From assembly GCA_051657745.1 (NCBI GenBank), contig JBOFLG010000217.1:1-6371 (forward strand): DNA of 6,371 nucleotides, in the 5' to 3' direction. A model generated the notes under the pieces. That model saw only the letters and a program-made list of their open reading frames with translations. It ran no database searches and was not told the DNA's origin. Made by a program: the position numbers and the translations under genes. Each line of letters begins with the position of its first letter. Within the stretch, counting starts at the first letter, position 1. This DNA is from JBOFLG01 sp051657745 (GTDB lineage: Bacteria; Actinomycetota; Actinomycetes; Actinomycetales; Dermatophilaceae). Shown here one piece after another: positions 1 to 5,392 of the stretch.

Positions 1-426
1 GTGTTCGGGGATGGCGAGCTCCTCGCCACGGCGATCGCCAACCTGCTGACGAACGCAGTCAACTACAGCGACGGGCACACCCACGTCGGCATCGGCGCGC
101 GCCGGGTCGGCGACACCGTCGAGGTGGCTGTCACGGACCAGGGTCAAGGCATCCCGGTGGCTGAACAGGCGCGTATTTTCGAGCGGTTCTATCGAGTCGA
201 CGCGGCTCGGTCCAGAGCCACCGGCGGCACCGGCCTCGGCTTGGCGATCGTCAAACACATCTGTGCCAATCACGGCGGGGACGTCAGTGTCTGGAGTCGC
301 GAGGGGCGTGGCTCGACATTCACCATCAGACTGCCCGCGGCCGGCAACGAGTCGGCTGTGGACGAAAGCGCGGACGACCCTGTACCGGGGCCGGTCGACG
401 TCATCCGAGGAAAGGCCACGCCATGA
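1..426 (+). CDS. senX3: Sensor histidine kinase, SenX3/PhoR type, C-terminal part (5' end outside window)
   Basis: This is the ATP-binding catalytic domain of a membrane sensor kinase that phosphorylates the response regulator encoded next. The frame is open from base 1, so the GTG there is probably an internal valine; the sensor, transmembrane and phosphoacceptor-histidine regions lie to the left of the window. Counting from base 1, the N box is NLLTNAVNYS (residues 14-23, Mg-binding Asn 18), the G1 box is DQGQGIP (46-52), the F box is FERFY (60-64) and the G2 box is GTGLGLAIVKH (76-86). The stretch ARSRATGGTGLGLAIVKH is nearly identical to what I recall of mycobacterial SenX3. A variable acidic tail follows residue 115. 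The TGA stop overlaps the regulator ATG (ATGA, 423-426), implying translational coupling. In Streptomyces the equivalent kinase is called PhoR. The family call is firm; the signal sensed (phosphate limitation) is inferred from the family. Confidence 0.93.
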   Translation: MFGDGELLATAIANLLTNAVNYSDGHTHVGIGARRVGDTVEVAVTDQGQGIPVAEQARIFERFYRVDAARSRATGGTGLGLAIVKHICANHGGDVSVWSREGRGSTFTIRLPAAGNESAVDESADDPVPGPVDVIRGKATP

Positions 427-1103
427 CCCGCATCTTGATCGTCGAGGACGAGGTGTCGTTCTCGGATCCGTTGAGTTACTTGCTGAGCAAGGAGGGGTAC
501 GAGGTGTCGGTTGCCGACAACGGGAATGCGGCGCTCAGCGAGTTCGATTCTGCGGGAGCAGACCTGGTGTTGCTGGACCTGATGCTCCCGGGGTTGTCCG
601 GGGTCGACGTATGTCGAGCGCTGCGGCAGCGCTCGAACGTCCCGGTGATCATGCTCACCGCGAAGGACAGCGAGATAGACAAGGTGGTCGGTCTCGAGCT
701 CGGTGCTGACGACTATGTGACCAAGCCGTACTCCTCGCGCGAGCTCCTGGCTCGTATCAAGGCCGTGCTTCGTCGGCTCGCCGAGCCTGAGGATCTGGTG
801 CCCACCACGCTCGAGGCCGGGCCGGTGCGCATGGACGTCGAGCGGCACGTGGTGACGGTGCGCGGTGACCAGGTGAGCTTCCCGCTCAAGGAGTTCGAGC
901 TGCTGGAACTGTTGTTGCGCAATACGGGCCGGGTTCTCACTCGGATGCAGTTGATCGACCGGGTGTGGGGTAGTGACTATGTCGGCGACACCAAAACCCT
1001 CGACGTGCACGTGAAGCGGCTGCGCGCGAAGGTGGAGTCCGACCCGGGCGCACCGCGACACATCGTCACGGTGCGCGGCCTGGGCTACAAGTTCGAGGCG
1101 TGA
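423..1103 (+). CDS. regX3: Response regulator of OmpR/PhoB class, RegX3 (PhoP-like)
   Basis: This is a cytoplasmic DNA-binding transcription regulator, 226 aa, the usual length for RegX3. The receiver domain (about 1-120) has the acidic pocket E8/D9/E10, phosphoacceptor D52 in LVLLDLMLPG, T79 in MLTAKDSEIDKVVGLELGAD, and K101 in TKPYS. The winged-helix effector domain (about 130-226) ends with the recognition helix and wing segment TKTLDVHVKRLRAK and TVRGLGYKFEA. Similarity to mycobacterial RegX3 runs over the whole length. A strong Shine-Dalgarno sequence, GAGGAAAGG (407-415), sits seven bases before the ATG, and the start overlaps the kinase stop by four bases. The kinase before it is the expected partner. 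Members of this family control phosphate-starvation genes; here that role is inferred from homology. One small oddity is Met where mycobacterial RegX3 has Gly in VLTR-x-QLIDRVWG. Confidence 0.96.
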   Translation: MTRILIVEDEVSFSDPLSYLLSKEGYEVSVADNGNAALSEFDSAGADLVLLDLMLPGLSGVDVCRALRQRSNVPVIMLTAKDSEIDKVVGLELGADDYVTKPYSSRELLARIKAVLRRLAEPEDLVPTTLEAGPVRMDVERHVVTVRGDQVSFPLKEFELLELLLRNTGRVLTRMQLIDRVWGSDYVGDTKTLDVHVKRLRAKVESDPGAPRHIVTVRGLGYKFEA

Positions 1104-1146
1104 CCTCCGCGTGGGTGCCTGACTCGTCGTTCGCGCCGGTCAATCA

Positions 1147-1177
1147 GCGGACTCGCGGCCCGGATGCCACGAGCCGC
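1147..1177. terminator. Possible hairpin terminator between convergent regX3 and lpqE
   Basis: GCGG-A-CTCG (1147-1155) can pair with CGAGCCGC (1170-1177), leaving one bulged A. After a C-A mismatch, GGC (1157-1159) pairs with GCC (1166-1168) around a six-base loop. It lies between the stop codons of two convergent genes, where a bidirectional terminator would be expected. There is no U-tract on either side, so it is not a classic intrinsic terminator. The stem is imperfect and could be chance in GC-rich DNA. Confidence 0.3.
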
Positions 1178-1185
1178 AGATGCCG

Positions 1186-1650
1186 TCAGCCGACGAAGTC
1201 CGCGTAGTCGCCTTCGGGGGCAAACACTGGCACTTCGACGACGTTCTGGCCGGCCCGCTCGGTGGTGACGACCAGTTCGACGAGCGCTCCCGGCGGCGCC
1301 GGAACTGCGGCGAGGTCAACGTTGTCAGTGCCGTTGGAGAGCGACCCACCGAAACCGGCCGGAATCACCGCCGTCACCGGCGTGCCCTCCTCGCCGACCG
1401 AGAAGGCCACGTCGAGGGCGTTGACGCTGCTGTTGACCGCCTGGCCGACGACGACGCCAGGACCGCCATCCGCCGTGGCGATGACCGCGAGGTTGCGCAA
1501 CTCGAGGCCTGGGATGCTCAGTGGTACGCCGTCGGCGGGGATGTAGTTCTCGGTGGTCTGTACCGGCGAGAACACGGCGCATCCGGTAGCGAGCAGGGTG
1601 GCGCCAGCGACGGCGAAGCCGCGGGCGGCGATGGCGGCACGGAAGGTCAC
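1186..1650 (-). CDS. lpqE: Small secreted lipoprotein, LpqE-like
   Basis: This is a predicted exported, membrane-anchored lipoprotein of 154 aa from the GTG at 1650. The N-terminus has two arginines (R4, R10), a hydrophobic stretch AVAGATLLATG, and a lipobox ending LLATGC with the lipid-bearing Cys at residue 24. The mature part (about 130 aa) is poor in charged residues and rich in Val/Ala/Gly, with a predicted beta-sandwich look. Its pattern (an ENYIPADGV start, LELRNLAVIA, VVGQAVN, and a late VPVFAPEGDYADF) resembles LpqE and the related actinobacterial lipoproteins that sit beside carD. That family is distantly related to the PCu(A)C copper-chaperone fold, but no Met/His copper motif is visible, so I give no biochemical function. 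Start choice: an ATG at 1671 would add seven residues (161 aa), but neither start has a Shine-Dalgarno sequence. A TATCCT -10 box lies inside those seven codons, exactly six bases before the GTG, which favours a leaderless GTG start. It is divergent from carD, as in mycobacteria. Confidence 0.8.
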   Translation of the reverse strand: MTFRAAIAARGFAVAGATLLATGCAVFSPVQTTENYIPADGVPLSIPGLELRNLAVIATADGGPGVVVGQAVNSSVNALDVAFSVGEEGTPVTAVIPAGFGGSLSNGTDNVDLAAVPAPPGALVELVVTTERAGQNVVEVPVFAPEGDYADFVG

Positions 1651-1656
1651 GGAGTC

Positions 1657-1662
1657 AGGATA
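1657..1662 (-). promoter_or_regulatory. -10 box of the lpqE promoter (leaderless)
   Basis: On the minus strand the hexamer TATCCT matches the actinobacterial TANNNT -10 consensus. It is followed by six bases and then the GTG at 1650, so transcription would begin at or next to the start codon. No convincing -35 box is visible 16-18 bases upstream, which is common for mycobacterial-type promoters. Confidence 0.5.
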
Positions 1663-1824
1663 GCGGCGCATGGTGGATGGTCCGGTGGCCGTCCGGGACG
1701 CCCGTGCGATGCACGACGAGCGGTGTCCTGTCAACCCCTGGGCCCCGCCCATCGATCCCGCCGCCATGGCTCTGACCTGCGCAAATGGCAGCACGGCGGG
1801 TTCGGTCCTTCGCCGTCTGCGTGG

Positions 1825-1830
1825 TACCCT
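1825..1830 (+). promoter_or_regulatory. -10 box of the carD promoter
   Basis: TACCCT fits the TANNNT -10 pattern. Transcription would start near 1837, giving a leader of about 20 bases that contains the AAAGGGGA ribosome-binding site (1841-1848) ahead of the carD ATG. No strong -35 hexamer is visible near 1800-1808. The stretch 1672-1824 upstream of it, between the divergent genes, shows no other recognisable gene or RNA. Confidence 0.45.
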
Positions 1831-1857
1831 TGCGGTCTCGAAAGGGGACAACACCAT

Positions 1858-2340
1858 ATGGTTTTCAAGGTTGGCGAAACGGTCGTGTACCCGCACCACG
1901 GGGCCGCCCGCATCGAGGAGATAAAGACCCGCACCATCCGCGGAGAGGAGAAGTTGTACCTCAAGCTCAAGGTCGCGCAAGGCGACCTTGTCATCGAGGT
2001 CCCGGCCGACAACTGTGACCTCGTCGGCGTCCGGGACGTCGTCTCCAAGGAAGGCCTGGACAAGGTCTTCGAGGTATTGCGAACACCCTACGCTGAAGAG
2101 CCCACCAACTGGTCCCGGCGGTTTAAGGCCAACCTGGAGAAGCTCGCTTCGGGCGATGTGATCAAGGTTGCCGAAGTGGTTCGTGACCTCTGGCGTCGCG
2201 ACAAGGACCGTGGCCTCTCTGCTGGTGAGAAGCGAATGCTCGCGAAAGCTCGACAGATCTTGGTGTCTGAACTCGCGCTCGCGGAAAAGACCGATGAGGA
2301 CAAGGCCGAAGTACTTCTCGACGAGGTTCTCGCGTCCTGA
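1858..2340 (+). CDS. carD: RNA polymerase-binding transcription regulator CarD
   Basis: CarD binds the RNA polymerase beta subunit and upstream promoter DNA and changes open-complex stability, notably at rRNA promoters; it is essential in mycobacteria. At 160 aa the protein matches the family length and aligns end to end with mycobacterial CarD from memory. The N-terminal Tudor-like RNAP-interaction domain (about 1-60) begins MVFKVGETVVYPHHGAA. The helical DNA-binding domain (about 75-160) has the conserved PTNWSRRFKANLEKLASGD block, with the wedge Trp85 and the basic residues R87, R88 and K90. Arg25, a known RNAP contact, is kept, but position 47, Arg in mycobacteria, is Glu here (codon GAG at 1996-1998); see findings. 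The start is set by the AAAGGGGA Shine-Dalgarno sequence nine bases before the ATG. The frame stays open to 1180 upstream, but that extension only mirrors lpqE and has no similarity to CarD. The gene is transcribed divergently from the lipoprotein gene. Confidence 0.97.
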   Translation: MVFKVGETVVYPHHGAARIEEIKTRTIRGEEKLYLKLKVAQGDLVIEVPADNCDLVGVRDVVSKEGLDKVFEVLRTPYAEEPTNWSRRFKANLEKLASGDVIKVAEVVRDLWRRDKDRGLSAGEKRMLAKARQILVSELALAEKTDEDKAEVLLDEVLAS

Positions 2341-2393
2341 AGTCCGGCTCTCGAGTGGCACCATTCGGCGCCATTCCTTCCGACTCCCCTCAC

Positions 2394-3101
2394 ATGGATG
2401 ACGCCGATGCTGCCGTGCGCAGCATCGGCGTCATTGTGGTGGCTGCTGGGTCCGGAGTCCGGCTCGGCGCGAGGCAGCCCAAGGCGTTCGCCGAGCTAGC
2501 CGGGCGTCCGCTGCTCGCTCACCTGCTCGATACTCTCCGTTGTTGGTCGAGTCTCGGCGGCCTCGTCCTCGTCGTTCCCGAAGCGCTCAGCGACGTCCGT
2601 GCGGCGGAGTGGCGCGACATTCGGCCGCCCGGCGATGCTCGGGTGGTTCCCGGGGGAGGTGACCGCACGGCATCCGTGCGTCGCGGCCTTGCCGCCCTCG
2701 ACCCCGGCTGTGATGTCGTCCTCGTGCACGACGCAGCACGGTGCCTCACCCCGCTCAGCCTTTTCGACCGGGTCGTCGATGCGGTTCATGACGGCGCCCC
2801 GGGCGCCGTTCCCGGACTTGCAGTGTTCGACACCATCACCACCGTCGATTCGGACGGCTACGCCGCCGGAACGCCTGACCGCGCCATGCTGCGAGCGGTG
2901 CAGACCCCCCAGTGCTTCTCCCGAGAGGTGCTCGTGGCGGCGCATGCCAGCGGTCTGAACGCCACTGACGACGCGACGCTCGTTGAGCGGCTCGGTCACC
3001 GTATTCGGGTGGTCGCCGGTGACCCGCGTGCGTTGAAGGTCACCACCCCCGACGACCTGGTGCTCGCCGAGCACTATCTTGCCGAGCGGGTGAGCGGATG
3101 A
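2394..3101 (+). CDS. ispD: 2-C-methyl-D-erythritol 4-phosphate cytidylyltransferase (IspD)
   Basis: IspD joins CTP and methylerythritol phosphate to give CDP-ME plus pyrophosphate, the third step of the cytoplasmic MEP isoprenoid pathway. From the ATG at 2394 the protein is 235 aa, a normal length. The nucleotide-binding loop VVAAGSGVRLGARQPKAF carries the catalytic Arg23 and Lys30. Further family marks are VHDAAR (111-116), VQTPQCF, the TDDATLVE segment (191-198), and ALKVTTPDDL with Lys215. The start is uncertain. A GTG at 2355 would give 248 aa, and a GTG at 2415 would give 228 aa and still keep the fold. None has a Shine-Dalgarno sequence or a well-placed -10 box. I prefer the ATG for length. 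A perfect 16-bp hairpin covers 2398-2434, just after this ATG and with the 2415 GTG in its loop. The stop overlaps the ispF ATG (ATGA), so the two are probably translated together. Confidence 0.94.
   Translation: MDDADAAVRSIGVIVVAAGSGVRLGARQPKAFAELAGRPLLAHLLDTLRCWSSLGGLVLVVPEALSDVRAAEWRDIRPPGDARVVPGGGDRTASVRRGLAALDPGCDVVLVHDAARCLTPLSLFDRVVDAVHDGAPGAVPGLAVFDTITTVDSDGYAAGTPDRAMLRAVQTPQCFSREVLVAAHASGLNATDDATLVERLGHRIRVVAGDPRALKVTTPDDLVLAEHYLAERVSG
2398..2434 (+). other. Perfect 16-bp hairpin at the carD-ispD junction
   Basis: The arm ATGACGCCGATGCTGC (2398-2413) is the exact reverse complement of GCAGCATCGGCGTCAT (2419-2434), with a five-base loop CGTGC. The stem starts 57 bases after the carD stop and lies within the first codons of ispD as called here. 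A possible GTG start (2415-2417) falls in the loop. The bases after the stem (TGTGGTGG) are not U-rich. It could be a U-less terminator for carD, a translational control element for ispD, or a quasi-palindromic mutation that was kept. The sequence fact is certain; the role is open. Confidence 0.6.
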
Positions 3102-3592
3102 CGACCGGCGCCGTGCCGCGGGTGGGGGTCGGGGTTGACGTGCATGCGTTCGCCCCCGAGGGCGCCGGGCGCCCGCTCTGGGTGGCCGGGCTGTACTGGC
3201 CCGGCGAGCGAGGTCTGGTCGGGCACTCGGATGCCGACGTCGCCGCGCATGCTGCGTGTGACGCGCTGTTCTCGGCAGCCGGTATCGGCGACCTCGGTGC
3301 GCATTTCGGTACCGGGCGGCCCGAGTTCGCCGGCGCCTCGGGCGTCATCCTGCTGGCGGAGGCGGCGCGTCTGGTGCGGGCTGCTGGGTTTGACATCGGC
3401 AATGTCGCGGTTCAGGTGGTTGGCAATGCGCCGAAGGTCGGCACGCGCCGTGCCGAGGCCGTCGCGGCGATGTCGGATGCCGTGGCGGCGCCGGTGTCGG
3501 TGAGCGGCACCACCACTGATGGTATGGGTCTCACCGGTCGTGGCGAGGGCGTCGGGGCAATCGCCACCGCCCTCGTCGTCTCCGGTCCGTGA
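3098..3592 (+). CDS. ispF: 2-C-methyl-D-erythritol 2,4-cyclodiphosphate synthase (IspF)
   Basis: IspF converts CDP-ME 2-phosphate to the cyclic diphosphate MEcPP with release of CMP, the fifth step of the MEP pathway, as a homotrimer with a divalent metal in each active site. The protein is 164 aa, typical of the family. The metal ligands are visible: Asp14 and His16 in GVGVDVHAF, and His51 in GHSDADVAAHAACDAL. The GIGDLGAHFG segment follows, and the C-terminal signature TTTDGMGLTGRGEG (138-151) is intact. In the mobile loop the usual Asp-Pro stretch reads TGRPEF, and the PK segment reads GNAPK where many relatives have an Arg before PK; both are mild substitutions. The ATG overlaps the ispD stop and has no strong ribosome-binding site, so translation is probably coupled to ispD. 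A hairpin that spans its stop codon may end the transcript. Confidence 0.95.
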   Translation: MTTGAVPRVGVGVDVHAFAPEGAGRPLWVAGLYWPGERGLVGHSDADVAAHAACDALFSAAGIGDLGAHFGTGRPEFAGASGVILLAEAARLVRAAGFDIGNVAVQVVGNAPKVGTRRAEAVAAMSDAVAAPVSVSGTTTDGMGLTGRGEGVGAIATALVVSGP

Positions 3593-3603
3593 GTGGACCG
3601 GGG
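3580..3603. terminator. Hairpin over the ispF stop codon, candidate terminator
   Basis: CCGGTCC (3582-3588) pairs perfectly with GGACCGG (3595-3601). The stem extends by a T-G wobble and a C-G pair to 3580/3603, and the six-base loop GTGAGT contains the ispF stop TGA. Its position at the end of the ispD-ispF pair fits a transcription terminator. No U-tract follows, so it would be of the U-less type often proposed in actinobacteria. Confidence 0.4.
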
Positions 3604-3623
3604 CCTCGCAGCCACGGCGCGGG

Positions 3624-3862
3624 TCAATGGCCGGATACGACCATTGGGAGTTCGCCGGCCCGACCGGTGAGCAGCTGCTCGACCAGGGCCGGGAGCGCGC
3701 GTGGCGAGAATGTCTCGGCACTCGTGACGAGGTCACCCCGCGGCCACCAGCGAATCTCGTGGATGCGATGACGTACACGCCGTGCTCATCGACGATGACC
3801 GCCTGGCTGCGGCGGGCACCGCGCACGGACTCGCGGTGACGGCCCCGGCGTGACCGACCCAT
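3624..3862 (-). pseudogene. Remnant of a NUDIX hydrolase gene (internal deletion with frame change)
   Basis: No intact gene covers 3593-3942, but the minus strand holds two fragments in different frames. From the ATG at 3862 one frame reads a basic lead and then GARRSQAVIVDEHGVYVI, like the first beta-strand of a NUDIX domain. From about 3785 another frame, without a start codon, reads HEIRWWPRGDLVTSAETF, then SPRALPALVEQLLTGRAG and ELPMVVSGH, ending at TGA (3624-3626). This second part has the look of the C-terminal end of actinobacterial NUDIX proteins (RWW, an EL-type turn, FxPRxLPxL, and a short LP-V tail). The middle, including the Nudix box GX5EX7REUXEEXGU, is absent. The total is about 240 bases against roughly 400-480 for an intact gene. 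I read this as a gene broken by an internal deletion that also shifted frame. The C-terminal match is the stronger half; the N-terminal half could be chance. It converges on ispF and is divergent from cysS. Confidence 0.45.
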
Positions 3863-3930
3863 CGGTTGGCGGCCACGGATCGGCAGCAGCAGGGGGTGGT
3901 GCGCTCGGAGGTCGGCCGCCCCGCGGTGGG

Positions 3931-3936
3931 TAGCCT
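3931..3936 (+). promoter_or_regulatory. -10 box of the cysS promoter (leaderless)
   Basis: TAGCCT fits the TANNNT -10 consensus and stands exactly six bases before the cysS GTG, the same geometry as at lpqE. There is no Shine-Dalgarno sequence between it and the start. A leaderless mRNA beginning at the GTG is the simplest reading. No clear -35 box is visible. Confidence 0.5.
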
Positions 3937-3942
3937 TGCCGG

Positions 3943-5391
3943 GTGACCCTCCGGCTGTTCGACTCCTTGACCCGTGAGTTGCGTGACTTTGTGCCGGTCG
4001 AACCGGGGAAAGCGGGCATCTACATCTGCGGTCTTACCACCCAGGCGCCGCCGCATCTTGGCCATGTGCGCTTCGCCGTGGCCTTCGATGTGCTGCGGCG
4101 CTGGATGACCCGCGGTCACGGCCTCGAGGTCACGCTGGTGCGTAATGTCACCGATATCGACGACAAGGTGCTCGCGAAGTCGGCCGGCACGGGCGAGGAG
4201 TGGTTCGCGCTCTCGTATCGCAACGAACTGGAGACAAGTGCCGCGTTGGCTGCGCTGGGCGTCATCCCGCCCACCTATGAGCCCCGCGCCACTGGCCACG
4301 TGCCCGAGATGATCACTCTCATCTCGACTCTTGTCGAGAAGGGTCACGCGTACGTCGCCGACGACGGCAGCGGCGACGTCTACTTCGACGTCCGCAGCTG
4401 GCCTTCCTACGGCGAACTCACCCGCCAGCACCTTGACGACATGGTCGACGCCGAGGATGCCGACCCGCGCGGTAAGCACGACCCGCGCGATTTCGCGCTC
4501 TGGAAGGGCCGGAAACCAGCGGAGCCAACCACGGCCTCGTGGCCCACCCCGTTCGGCGCCGGGCGGCCCGGATGGCACCTCGAATGCTCGGCGATGGCGC
4601 GCAAGTACCTCGGCGACGCCTTCGACGTGCACGGCGGTGGCGTCGATTTGCGTTTCCCGCATCACGAGAACGAGTTGGCCCAGTCACGTTCTGCCGGGCT
4701 CGGGTTCGCCAGTTACTGGTTGCACAACGCCTGGGTCACGACCGGCGGCGAGAAGATGAGCAAGTCGCTCGGCAACTCGCTGCGGGTGAGCGAGGTCGTT
4801 GGCCGCTACCAGCCGCTGGCCGTTCGCTATTACCTCACCGCGGCCCACTACCGGTCGACCATCGAGTACCACGAGGGTTCGATCGAGGAGGCCGCGTCGG
4901 CGGTTGATCGGATCCACGGCTTTCTGCGCCGGGCGCTCCCCGGCGTCTCACCCAACGACCGCGGTCACCTGTCAGGTGCGGCGGCGTCGCTGCCAATGGA
5001 GTTCCGGCAGTCCATGGATGACGACCTCGGTGTCTCCGGCGCCCTCGCCGTCATCCACGACCACATACGGGCCGGTAACACCGCACTTGATCATGGCGAT
5101 CTGGGCGCGGCGACAACGACGGCGCACGCCGTGGTCGCCATGACCGACGTGCTTGGCATCAACCCGCTCGACCCGGTCTGGGCGCGCGGTGACGACGGGA
5201 ATGGCCAGGCCAGGAGCGCGCTCGACGTCCTCGTCCGGTCTCGGGTCGCGGCGCGGGCTGCGGCACGGGACGCACGTGACTGGGCCGCCGCCGACGCCAT
5301 CCGCGACGAACTCGCTGATGCGGGAGTCGCGTTGGAGGACAGCGCCACTGGTGTCCGCTGGTCCCTGACCCGAGCAACGAAAGGCGGATGA
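3943..5391 (+). CDS. cysS: Cysteinyl-tRNA synthetase
   Basis: This class I aminoacyl-tRNA synthetase activates cysteine with ATP and charges tRNA-Cys in the cytoplasm. At 482 aa it has the normal bacterial length. The HIGH motif is HLGH (38-41) and the KMSKS motif is intact at 271-275 (GGEKMSKSLGN). The zinc-site ligands are Cys29, Cys215 (GWHLECSAM), His240 and Glu244 (FPHHENE). The C-terminal anticodon-binding helices end in a typical DWAAADAIRDELADAGVALED segment. This makes it a true CysS rather than the related mycothiol ligase MshC, which lacks this C-terminal part. Two mild oddities are the zinc-loop segment CGLTTQAPPHLGH, where most relatives have CG-x-TVQ or CG-x-TVY, and a three-residue insertion before SWPTPFGAGRPGWH. 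The GTG start is fixed by the alignable MTLRLFDSLTRELRDF beginning and by a -10 box six bases upstream. It is followed one base later by rlmB. Confidence 0.97.
   Translation: MTLRLFDSLTRELRDFVPVEPGKAGIYICGLTTQAPPHLGHVRFAVAFDVLRRWMTRGHGLEVTLVRNVTDIDDKVLAKSAGTGEEWFALSYRNELETSAALAALGVIPPTYEPRATGHVPEMITLISTLVEKGHAYVADDGSGDVYFDVRSWPSYGELTRQHLDDMVDAEDADPRGKHDPRDFALWKGRKPAEPTTASWPTPFGAGRPGWHLECSAMARKYLGDAFDVHGGGVDLRFPHHENELAQSRSAGLGFASYWLHNAWVTTGGEKMSKSLGNSLRVSEVVGRYQPLAVRYYLTAAHYRSTIEYHEGSIEEAASAVDRIHGFLRRALPGVSPNDRGHLSGAAASLPMEFRQSMDDDLGVSGALAVIHDHIRAGNTALDHGDLGAATTTAHAVVAMTDVLGINPLDPVWARGDDGNGQARSALDVLVRSRVAARAAARDARDWAAADAIRDELADAGVALEDSATGVRWSLTRATKGG
5380..5388 (+). promoter_or_regulatory. Ribosome-binding site of rlmB
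   Basis: AAAGGCGGA lies four bases before the GTG at 5393 and inside the last codons of cysS. It supports that GTG over the nearer ATG at 5388, which is in another frame. Confidence 0.5.
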
Positions 5392-5392
5392 C

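Noticed and set aside
1180..1857. Upstream in-frame extension of carD
   Set aside because: It is open only because it mirrors lpqE in GC-rich DNA. CarD homologues begin at MxFKVGxTVVYP and a good ribosome-binding site precedes the ATG at 1858.
1672..2364. Minus-strand open frame running through carD in line with lpqE (392 codons from 2364 to 1186)
   Set aside because: Only the last 154-161 codons look like a protein (lipoprotein signal and beta-rich body). The rest is antisense to carD, which is conserved over its whole length.
2398..2499. 33-codon frame starting at ATG 2398 inside the hairpin (MTPMLPCAASASLWW...), considered as a leader peptide or small protein
   Set aside because: It overlaps ispD out of frame, has no ribosome-binding site, and simply reads the hairpin and the IspD nucleotide-binding loop in another frame.
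3074..3592. Long minus-strand open frame antisense to ispF that continues from the ATG at 3862
   Set aside because: Composition is Arg/Ser/Pro-rich with no family resemblance past the first 35 codons. It is a shadow of ispF beyond the NUDIX remnant.
3733..4665. 310-codon minus-strand open frame antisense to the start of cysS
   Set aside because: It lies opposite strongly conserved CysS motifs, and I see no domain in its translation. GC-rich DNA often leaves such frames open.
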